6,666 nt of DNA, from assembly GCA_004296785.1 (NCBI GenBank), contig SCVU01000402.1, forward strand, positions 1 through 6,666. The letters run 5' to 3'. The position numbers and the translations under genes were made by a program. Positions 1-5,644 of the stretch are shown here, piece after piece. Numbering within the stretch: position 1 is the stretch's first letter; every line of letters starts with the position of its first letter. The notes below the pieces were generated by a model that was not told the DNA's origin, made no database searches, and was given only the letters and a program-made list of their open reading frames with translations. This stretch comes from Planctomycetota bacterium. Its GTDB lineage: Bacteria > Planctomycetota > UBA1135 > GCA-002686595.

Positions 1-15
1 GGCTGCCGGGCGCGT

Positions 16-1908
16 TCAACTCGACGTCCGGTCGTGGCGTCGCAGCAGATAGAACAGCGCGAAACCCGCGAGTGCGAGCGGGATCAGCGACATGTTGTAG
101 AGCTTGATGCGCGTGCCCAGGCTCTCGATGTCCTTGTCGAGCTCGCGCTGGACCGCGCGCAGCTCCTTGCGGCCGGCGAAGAGCTTCTCCTCGAGCCGCT
201 GGACCTCCGACTCCTGCTCGGGCGACAGCAGCAGGTTCGCCTGGTCGCCGCGCACCTTCTGCAGCTCGGTGATCTTGTTCTGCGTCTCGCGGATCTCCGC
301 TTCGATGCTCTCCTGCTTCTGCAGGAAGCGCTGCTCGGCGGCCGTGCGCAACTTCTCGACCTCCGTGAACGGCCGCGCGAGCACGCCGCGCGCGCGCACG
401 CTGATCAGGTCGTTGCTGCCGGCGAGGTTGTCCATCGCGTTGAACGTGAGGTCGCCGTTGTCCGACAGCTTGCGGTAGTTCAGCACCATGCCGCCCAAGC
501 GCTGCGCTTGGTACCAGAACCGCTCGTGCACGAGGTCGACGTCGCCGAACACGATCAGGTTGAGCGGCTGCTGCGCCTCGGCGATGTGCGCCGGATGCGA
601 CTCGGGCGCCGGCGGCGGTTCGCCCTCGGGCGGCACGTCCGCGGGGCGCGCGCTGAACGCGCTCTTCGCAGGTCCGCTGATGCGCGCGGCGACCGTCAGG
701 CGCTTGCCCTCGGGATTGAACTGCGCGAGCAACTGCTCGTACTCCGGGTAGAACGAGATCTTCGCCTTGTCGACCGGCGCGCTGCGCTCGCTGGTCTGCA
801 CGAGCGGCTCGAACTTCGTCGTCGCGCCCTCCTTCTGCCGCAAGATGCCCGCGGTCGCGAAGATCAGGTTCTCGAGGCCGTTGACGACCGGATCGTCCTG
901 GTTGAGCGCCTCCGCGTGCAAGCTGAACCACGTGACGTTCGGCACGACCTTGCCGCGCGGGTCGCTCACCTGCAGCAGGTTGTCCATGTCGCCGGCAACC
1001 TTGCCGTCGACGAGCTCGACACCCCACGCGTCGAACAGCTTGCGCAGGTTCGAGCCCTTGTCCGCCTGCATGCCCGCGAACGGATTGCTCGGGTCCTGGC
1101 CGCTCGGATCGACCTCGCAGTGCGGATCGACGAACACGAGCGCGTGCTTGCCCGACATCACGAACTGGTCGATCGCGTAGAGCGCGTTGTCGGTCAGCTC
1201 CTTCGGGTGCACGACCAGCAGCGCTCCGACGTCCGGGGCGATGTCGCCCGACGACAGATCGAGCGCGCGGACCTCGTACAGCTGCCGCAGCTGCGTGACG
1301 ATCGGCCACGCCTCCTCGCGTTGCGCCATGAAGCCGCCGCCGCCGCTCCCGTCGAGCGGCAGCGAGCTGACCAGCCCGATGACCTGCTTCTGCGGGTTCG
1401 CGAGCGTGTGGACGAGCCGCGTGACGTCGTACTCGAGCGTGCGCTCGTTCTCCGGGTTCAGGTACGTGATCACCTCCTGGTCGCCCGTCGAGTTCGTGCC
1501 GACGAGGCCGAAGTACGCGCTGTCGGAGCGACTGACCGGGATCGCCGCGAGCCCGGCCGCCTGCGCGCGGTCCTGCTCCTCGGAGAACGGCTCGGGGTCG
1601 ATCTGCTTCAGCACGAGCTTGCCCTGCGCCGCGAGCACGTACTCGTCGAGCAGCTCGCGCACGCGCTGCGCGTACGTCTGCAGGTTCGTCGAGCCCGCGG
1701 TCTGCGACTTCGAGAAGTACAGGTACAGGTGGATCGGCTCGGAGATGTCCGAGACGATGTTCTTCGAGCCCTGCGAGAGCGTGTAGAACTTCTCGTCGGT
1801 CAGGTCGAAGCGCGCGGTGCGCAGCGCGGAGTTCGCGAACACGTTGAACGCGCCGAAGAGCACGGCGCCGAGTGCGAGTCCGCCGATGGTGAGGGCTGTC
1901 TTGCTCAT
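16..1908 (-). CDS. GldG-like ABC-2 exporter auxiliary membrane protein
   Basis: 630-aa protein of the GldG / ABC-type auxiliary family, which pairs with an ABC-2 permease and ATPase. Residues 5-25 form an N-terminal membrane anchor. The family hallmark FDLTDEKFYTLSQGSK follows at 34-49, leading into the extracytoplasmic part that makes up most of the protein. A Gly-rich loop (188-192) and a Pro-rich insertion (421-439) lie within it. Residues about 515-600 are heptad-like and charged, predicted as a coiled coil. A second membrane helix (about 605-623) is followed by a short basic tail ending RRHDRTSS. It is the third gene of the minus-strand cluster, 30 nt after the permease. The ATG is preceded by CCCCC with no Shine-Dalgarno sequence, but it places the anchor at the very N-terminus as the family expects. 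GldG is needed for gliding in Flavobacterium; elsewhere the substrate is unknown, so gliding should not be assumed. A DUF4340-type gene often follows in such clusters, but only 15 nt remain downstream here. Confidence 0.88.
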   Translation of the reverse strand: MSKTALTIGGLALGAVLFGAFNVFANSALRTARFDLTDEKFYTLSQGSKNIVSDISEPIHLYLYFSKSQTAGSTNLQTYAQRVRELLDEYVLAAQGKLVLKQIDPEPFSEEQDRAQAAGLAAIPVSRSDSAYFGLVGTNSTGDQEVITYLNPENERTLEYDVTRLVHTLANPQKQVIGLVSSLPLDGSGGGGFMAQREEAWPIVTQLRQLYEVRALDLSSGDIAPDVGALLVVHPKELTDNALYAIDQFVMSGKHALVFVDPHCEVDPSGQDPSNPFAGMQADKGSNLRKLFDAWGVELVDGKVAGDMDNLLQVSDPRGKVVPNVTWFSLHAEALNQDDPVVNGLENLIFATAGILRQKEGATTKFEPLVQTSERSAPVDKAKISFYPEYEQLLAQFNPEGKRLTVAARISGPAKSAFSARPADVPPEGEPPPAPESHPAHIAEAQQPLNLIVFGDVDLVHERFWYQAQRLGGMVLNYRKLSDNGDLTFNAMDNLAGSNDLISVRARGVLARPFTEVEKLRTAAEQRFLQKQESIEAEIRETQNKITELQKVRGDQANLLLSPEQESEVQRLEEKLFAGRKELRAVQRELDKDIESLGTRIKLYNMSLIPLALAGFALFYLLRRHDRTSS

Positions 1909-1938
1909 GGGGGATGCGTGAAGCTGGGCGCGAAGGCC

Positions 1939-2670
1939 TCAGTCCGCCTTCTTCTGCTCGAGGATCACGGCGTTCGCGAACAGGCAGAACGCGATCAGGG
2001 TCAGGAAGTACAGGACGTCGCGCAGGTCGACGACGCCCTTGCTGATCGATTCGAAGTGCGTGAGCAGTCCGATCGCGGCCAGCGCCTCGGTCACGATCGC
2101 CCAGCGCTCCGGCACGAGGTCCATCACCGGCTTGAATCCGGCGAGCATCAGCAACAGGCACGCGACGACCGCGAGCACGAACGCGATCACCTGGTTCTTC
2201 GTCACCGACGAGATGCACGCGCCGATCGCGAGGTAGCCGCCGGCCATCAGGAACGCGCCGAGGTAGCCCGCGAGGATCACGCCGTTGTCGGGATCGCCGA
2301 GATAGTTGACGGTGATCACGAGCGGCAGCGTCAGCACGAGCGCGCAGCCGGCGAACAGCCATGCCGCGAGGAACTTGCCGGTGACGGCCTGGCCGATGCT
2401 GACCGGCAGCGTCATCAACAGCTCGATCGTGCCGTTGCGGCGTTCCTCGGACCACAGCCGCATCGCGATCGCCGGCAGCAGGAACAGGTACAGCCACGGC
2501 ACGAACGTGAAGAACGGCTCGAGGTCGGCCTGCCGGCGCTCGTACAGCTGCCCCAGGAACAGCGTGAACCACCCGGCGAGCCACAGGAAGATCACGAGGA
2601 ACACGTACGCGACCGGCGTGAAGAAGTAGCCGGCGAGCTCGCGTCTGAGGATGGCGGTGACGTTGCGCAT
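1939..2670 (-). CDS. ABC-2 type transporter permease (GldF-like)
   Basis: 243-aa integral membrane protein with about six predicted helices (roughly residues 20-40, 57-72, 99-121, 131-153, 160-180 and 217-236). After the second helix comes the diagnostic cytoplasmic segment of this subfamily, RLWSEERRNGTIELLMTLPV (71-90), matching the EE-R-x-GTIELL-x-T-x-P pattern of GldF/NosY-like permeases. Near the C-terminus HFESISKGVVDLRDVLYFL (205-223) is another conserved family block. It forms the transmembrane channel partner of the upstream ATPase and the downstream GldG-like protein. The length is normal for the family. The ATG at 2668-2670 gives an N-terminus, MRNVTAILRREL, typical of ABC-2 permeases. 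No Shine-Dalgarno sequence is visible; the start directly abuts the last copy of a 14-bp repeat. The transported substrate cannot be read from the sequence. Confidence 0.92.
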   Translation of the reverse strand: MRNVTAILRRELAGYFFTPVAYVFLVIFLWLAGWFTLFLGQLYERRQADLEPFFTFVPWLYLFLLPAIAMRLWSEERRNGTIELLMTLPVSIGQAVTGKFLAAWLFAGCALVLTLPLVITVNYLGDPDNGVILAGYLGAFLMAGGYLAIGACISSVTKNQVIAFVLAVVACLLLMLAGFKPVMDLVPERWAIVTEALAAIGLLTHFESISKGVVDLRDVLYFLTLIAFCLFANAVILEQKKAD

Positions 2671-2798
2671 GGATCAGCTGTGTTTCTGGATCAACTCGTT
2701 CGGATCAACCCGTCTGGATCAACGCGTCGCGATCGACGCTTCGAAATCGGCTCGGTCGGGCTCGACTCGGCTGGATCGGTCCGGCTGGATCAGGCCTT
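2669..2798. repeat. Degenerate 14-bp tandem repeat between ATPase and permease genes
   Basis: The plus-strand consensus is CTGGATCAACGCGT. Consecutive 14-bp units begin at 2686 (13/14 matches), 2700 (11/14), 2714 (14/14), 2728 (10/14), 2742 (7/14, weak), 2756 (a 15-bp diverged unit), 2771 (9/14) and 2785 (10/14). A further copy at 2669-2682 (ATGGATCAGCTGTG) is offset by 3 bp. The GGATC core recurs at 2671, 2688, 2702, 2716, 2773 and 2787. The array fills the 119-nt gap and touches both genes: the ATPase TGA stop (2790-2792) lies inside the last unit, and the permease start (2668-2670) abuts the first. On the coding strand the unit reads ACGCGTTGATCCAG. It looks like an expanded and decaying minisatellite; a regulatory or RNA role is possible but not shown. 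Confidence 0.75.
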
Positions 2799-3530
2799 CG
2801 CGGCGTCGCTGGTGGTGAGCGAGCGGAACACGACGTCCATCGCGGGCTCGCTCGTCCCGCGCGGCGCGCGCGCCTCGAAGTCGGCCGGCGTTCCGTCGAA
2901 CACGATCTTGCCGCGGTTGACGATGATCACGCGCGTGCAGACCGCCTTGACCTCTTCGAGGATGTGCGTCGACAGCACGATCGCCTTGTTCGGCGCCATC
3001 GACTTGATCAGCTTGCGCACCTCGTGCTTCTGATTCGGATCGAGGCCGTCGGTGGGCTCGTCCATGATCAGCACCTCGGGGTCGTGCAGGATCGCCTGCG
3101 CGAGCCCGACGCGGCGCTTGAAGCCCTTCGACAGCTTCTCGATCGGCCGGTGTCGGTGGCTCTCGAGGTGTACGAGCTTCATCACCTCCTCGACGCGCGC
3201 GCGCTTCGCATCGCCGGCGAGCCCGCGCACAGATCCGACGAACTCGAGGAACTCCTGCGGCGTCATGTCCGGGTACGCCGGCGCGCCCTCGGGCACGTAC
3301 CCGATCTTCTCCTTCGCGCGCATCGGGTCGCCGAGCATGTCGAGGCCGCAGATGCGGACCTCACCCGACGACGGCGCGAGGAAGCCGGTCGCCATCTTCA
3401 TCGTCGTCGACTTGCCGGCGCCGTTCGGGCCGAGGAAGCCGAGCACTTCGCCGCGCCCGACCTGGAACGACACGTCATCGACGGCGACGAACGAGCCGAA
3501 GCGCTTGCTGAGATTCTTGATCTCGATCAT
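2790..3530 (-). CDS. ABC transporter ATP-binding protein (GldA-like)
   Basis: 246-aa cytoplasmic ATPase that powers the exporter encoded by the next two genes. Motifs in order: Walker A GPNGAGKST (34-42); Q-loop region YVPE (78-81), with Glu where most ABC proteins have Gln; signature LSKGF (133-137) instead of LSGGQ; Walker B VLIMDE (153-158); D-loop GLDP (162-165); switch histidine STHI (His189). The PE Q-loop and LSKG signature are typical of the GldA subfamily of ABC-2 ATPases, so they support the assignment and do not suggest decay. The frame is open upstream to a possible ATG at 3620, but that would add 30 Pro/Ser/Arg-rich residues. The ATG at 3530 gives MIEIKNLSKRFG, the standard ABC N-terminus, and is preferred. 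No Shine-Dalgarno sequence precedes it; the upstream bases are C-rich (CCACCTCCCCC). First gene of the minus-strand cluster, so its promoter should lie within 3531-3843. Confidence 0.93.
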   Translation of the reverse strand: MIEIKNLSKRFGSFVAVDDVSFQVGRGEVLGFLGPNGAGKSTTMKMATGFLAPSSGEVRICGLDMLGDPMRAKEKIGYVPEGAPAYPDMTPQEFLEFVGSVRGLAGDAKRARVEEVMKLVHLESHRHRPIEKLSKGFKRRVGLAQAILHDPEVLIMDEPTDGLDPNQKHEVRKLIKSMAPNKAIVLSTHILEEVKAVCTRVIIVNRGKIVFDGTPADFEARAPRGTSEPAMDVVFRSLTTSDAAKA

Positions 3531-3843
3531 GGGGGAGGTGGAGTGCGGGGGGACCGGACGAGCCCCGGTGGAGCTCGACGTCGAGCGGACGGGGCCGGCA
3601 GGCCTCCTGCCCGGGAGCATGCTGCGGCTCCGGGTCTCCTGGGGGGTGGGTTTCTAATCGCCGCGGGCGGTGCGGCGCAAGCCGGCGGGGGATCGACCCC
3701 CTCCCAGCGGAGGGCGAGGGGAGCGCGAGGCGCGGGCGGCCGCGCCTACGACGCGCGCCGCGCGAGTGTTGGCGGTCGCGGCGCGCCGCCGGCGGCAATC
3801 GCGAGTTCGCGCGCTACCATGCCGCCCCCTTTCCCGGGGCTCC
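3531..3843. other. Divergent intergenic region, ATPase / ZIP transporter
   Basis: 313 bp between two genes that point away from each other, so promoters for both the minus-strand exporter cluster and the plus-strand ZIP gene should be here. No convincing sigma-70-type -35/-10 pair is visible on either strand. A TACCAT at 3815-3820 resembles a -10 box but lacks a -35 at the right distance. The region is extremely G+C-rich, with a GC palindrome at 3699-3714 and a perfect 12-bp GCCGCC/GGCGGC palindrome at 3785-3796. Reading frames cross it, but they encode Arg/Pro/Ala-rich sequence without family features and are not called as genes. Confidence 0.6.
3699..3714. repeat. GC-rich palindrome (possible REP-like element)
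   Basis: CCCTCC-CAGC-GGAGGG is a perfect 6-bp inverted repeat with a 4-nt loop. It is flanked by further C-runs on the left and G-runs on the right (GACCCCC before, GCGAGGGGAG after). The shape resembles the CCCTC...GAGGG hairpins dispersed between genes in many high-G+C genomes. There is no trailing T-run on either strand, and the flanking genes point away from it, so it is not a sensible intrinsic terminator. Confidence 0.4.
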
Positions 3844-4626
3844 ATGGCGGATTCGGTCCTGTTGATCGCGCTGGCGCTGTTCGCGCTGACCTTCGTGGGC
3901 GGGATCCTGCCGCTGGTCGGCCGCTGGTCGGAGCGCGGGCTGCACGTGCTCGCGGCCGTCTCGGCCGGCCTGTTCCTCGGCCTCGTGTTCCTGCACCTGC
4001 TGCCCGAGCTCGCGCACCACCATGCGGGGGAGGCATCGCTCGAGCCGCAGGCGGCGGCCGAGCCGGCCGGCGTGTTCGCCGAGCAGTGGCCGTGGATCTG
4101 CACGCTGGCGGGGTTCCTGCTGCTGTTCTTCGTCGAGAAGCTGTGGCTCGAGAGCCGTTCGCGTCGCGACCACCACCGCGCCGTGTGGTTCGCGTCCTAC
4201 GTCGGTTTGCTGATCCACACGGCGTTCACCGGCCTCGGCCTGGCCGCCGTGCTGCCGAACGAGCAGATGCGCTGGGTCTTCGTGCTCGCGATCGTCGCGC
4301 ACAAGGGCAGCGAGGCGTTCTCGCTCGCGACGCTGATGCAGCTCGCCGGCCTCGGTCGCATGCGCGCGCTCGGCTTCCTCGCCGCCTACGCGGCGGTCGC
4401 GCCGATCGGCCTGCTGATGGGCAGCGCGGTCGAGTCGCTCGACAGCGACGTCGGGCTCGCGCTGACCGGGATCGCGTGCGGGACGTTCCTCTACGTCGCC
4501 GTCTGCGACCTGCTGCCGGAGGTGTTCCACGGCGAGGCGCCGGGCTGGCAGAAGGCCGGCTGGGTCATGCTCGGCGCGACGATCGCAGGCGCGATTCAAC
4601 ACGTGCTGCCGCACGCGCACGCCTAG
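3844..4626 (+). CDS. ZIP family divalent metal transporter
   Basis: 260-aa polytopic membrane protein of the ZIP (zinc/iron permease) family, expected to move divalent metal such as zinc into the cytoplasm. About eight hydrophobic segments are visible (roughly residues 3-24, 33-53, 84-101, 115-136, 143-162, 174-193, 204-224 and 238-254). FLHLLPE (49-55) ends helix 2 and is followed by a His/Ala/Glu-rich loop (HHH at 58-60). Helix 4 carries His125 in LIHTAFTGLGLA, and helix 5 has AHKGSEAFSL (152-161), matching the ZIP helix-5 His-x3-Glu motif in the HK form also seen in animal ZIP1-3 proteins. The usual helix-4 HNxxDG is altered to HTAFTG. CDLLPEVFH (221-229) marks helix 7, and the C-terminus is His-rich (QHVLPHAHA). 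The frame is open back to 3670, but the ATG at 3844 puts the first helix at the N-terminus. No clear Shine-Dalgarno sequence is present. Metal specificity cannot be inferred. Confidence 0.85.
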   Translation: MADSVLLIALALFALTFVGGILPLVGRWSERGLHVLAAVSAGLFLGLVFLHLLPELAHHHAGEASLEPQAAAEPAGVFAEQWPWICTLAGFLLLFFVEKLWLESRSRRDHHRAVWFASYVGLLIHTAFTGLGLAAVLPNEQMRWVFVLAIVAHKGSEAFSLATLMQLAGLGRMRALGFLAAYAAVAPIGLLMGSAVESLDSDVGLALTGIACGTFLYVAVCDLLPEVFHGEAPGWQKAGWVMLGATIAGAIQHVLPHAHA

Positions 4627-4634
4627 GCCGATCG

Positions 4635-5408
4635 TCAGACGCCCATGATGTTGTAGCCGGCGTCGACGTAGAGCGTGCTGCCGGTGATCCCGCGGCTCGC
4701 CTGCGAGCACAGGAACGCACACACGTCGCCGACCTCGTCCGCGTCGATGTTGCGCCGCAGCGGCGCGCGGCTCGCGATCTCGTCGAGGATGTCGCTGAAG
4801 CCCGCGACGCCCGAGGCCGACAGCGTGCGGATCGGACCCGCGGAAATGGCGTTCACGCGGATGCCGCGCGGCCCGAGATCGTGCGCGAGGTAGCGCACGC
4901 TCGCCTCGAGCGCGGCCTTCGCGATCCCCATGATGTTGTAGTTCGGCACGACGCGCTCGGACCCGATGTAGGTCAGCGTGACGATCGAGCCGCCGCGGCC
5001 CTCCATCAGCGGCACCGCGCGGCGCGTCACGGCCGTCAGCGAGTACGCGGAGACCTCGTGCGCGATCATGTAGCCCTCGCGCGACGTGTTGAAGAAGTCA
5101 CCGGCGAGCTCCTCGCGCTTGGCGAACGCGACCGCGTGCACGAGCGCGTCGAGGCCGCCGAACTCCGTCTTGAGCGAGGCGAACAGCGCGTCGATCTGCG
5201 CGGCGTCCGTGACGTCGCACGGCAGCACGAGCGAGCCCGGCAGCTCGGCCGCGAGCTCCTCGACGCCGCCGCGCAGGCGCTCGGTCGCGTAGTTGAACGC
5301 CAAGCGCATGCCCTGGTCGGCGAGCGCGCGCGCGCACGACCATGCGATCGAGCGCTTGTTCGCGACGCCGAGGATCAGCCCGTATTTGCCGGCCGGTGAG
5401 TCACCCAA
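4635..5408 (-). CDS. fabI: Enoyl-[acyl-carrier-protein] reductase (NADH), FabI
   Basis: 257-aa short-chain dehydrogenase of the FabI type, which reduces the trans-2-enoyl-ACP double bond in the last step of each fatty-acid elongation cycle in the cytoplasm. The N-terminal cofactor fold shows GVANKRSIAWSCARAL (14-29), the FabI form of the Rossmann Gly-rich loop. CDVTD (64-68) and HAVAFA (91-96) follow. The active site is Tyr147, Tyr157 and Lys164 in YIGSERVVPNYNIMGIAK (E. coli Tyr146, Tyr156 and Lys163 by motif alignment). SAGPIRTLSASGVAGF (189-204) is the substrate-loop block, and RGITGSTLYVDAGYNIMG (239-256) the C-terminal dimer strand. Positions matching E. coli Met159 and Phe203 are unchanged, and the Gly93 position is Ala94, as in Bacillus-type FabI. 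The start is TTG (5406-5408), backed by GGAG six bases upstream and by an N-terminus MGDSPAGK that fits other FabI proteins. It is not in a fab operon here; it converges on the ZIP gene with an 8-bp gap. Confidence 0.95.
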   Translation of the reverse strand: MGDSPAGKYGLILGVANKRSIAWSCARALADQGMRLAFNYATERLRGGVEELAAELPGSLVLPCDVTDAAQIDALFASLKTEFGGLDALVHAVAFAKREELAGDFFNTSREGYMIAHEVSAYSLTAVTRRAVPLMEGRGGSIVTLTYIGSERVVPNYNIMGIAKAALEASVRYLAHDLGPRGIRVNAISAGPIRTLSASGVAGFSDILDEIASRAPLRRNIDADEVGDVCAFLCSQASRGITGSTLYVDAGYNIMGV

Positions 5409-5644
5409 GGTTGGCTCCGTCTTTCTCGAGCCGCGGATCGGGCGGCGCGCGCGATCCTACGCAGGCCTCCGCGGCACTTCCACCGGATGGACGGCGTTCA
5501 CCGGCTCCGCGCGTCGATTCGGCAATTCGCTGCGCGCGGCGTCGGTGCCGGAAACGCGCCTGGATCACCGCCCCTGAGCGCGCGCGGCGCTGAACGCGCG
5601 AACGGGACTTCCCAGGCGGCGCGAGCTCACTAGGCTTCGATTCG
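5409..5644. other. Divergent intergenic region, fabI / 5645 gene
   Basis: 236 bp separating the fabI start (minus) from the start of the gene at 5645 (plus). It must hold the fabI promoter and probably that of the 5645 gene pair. No strong -35/-10 pair is visible on either strand. Apart from the fabI ribosome binding site at its left end, I see no hairpin followed by a T-run and no recognisable operator. Reading frames crossing it continue antisense into the 5645 gene and look like shadows. Confidence 0.5.
5415..5418 (-). promoter_or_regulatory. Ribosome binding site for fabI
   Basis: The minus strand reads GGAG here, with a 6-nt spacer (CCAACC) before the TTG start of fabI. Because no ATG or GTG fits the expected FabI N-terminus, this Shine-Dalgarno sequence decides the TTG start. 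Confidence 0.6.

Noticed and set aside
34..3033. A 999-codon plus-strand open frame opposite the exporter cluster.
   Set aside because: It is antisense to three conserved genes, consists almost entirely of Arg, Leu, Ala, Val, Asp and Glu as expected for an off-frame of G+C-rich DNA, and shows no domain.
3531..3620. A 30-residue N-terminal extension of the ABC ATPase from an ATG at 3620.
   Set aside because: The extra residues are Pro/Ser/Arg-rich and unlike any ABC protein; the ATG at 3530 gives the standard MIEIKNLSKRFG start.
3792..3820. A sigma-70-like promoter for ZIP using TACCAT at 3815-3820.
   Set aside because: The matching -35 position reads GCGGCA, a poor match to TTGACA, so the pair is no better than chance.
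3670..3843. A 58-residue N-terminal extension of the ZIP transporter.
   Set aside because: The added segment is Arg/Ala/Pro-rich with no signal peptide character, whereas the ATG at 3844 begins directly at the first membrane helix.
5100..5360. Triclosan-resistance substitution in FabI at the position of E. coli Gly93 (Ala94 here).
   Set aside because: Ala at this site is the normal residue in Bacillus- and Staphylococcus-type FabI, which are inhibitor-sensitive, and the Met159 and Phe203 equivalents are unchanged.
2964..5399. An 811-codon plus-strand open frame spanning the ATPase, intergenic region, ZIP and fabI.
   Set aside because: It crosses well-supported genes on both strands in a wrong frame, with Arg/Ala/Asp-rich composition and no motifs.
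5581..5600. Two CGCGCG blocks that could pair as a hairpin upstream of the 5645 gene.
   Set aside because: CGCGCG is self-complementary and very common in DNA of this composition, and there is no T-run or other supporting feature.
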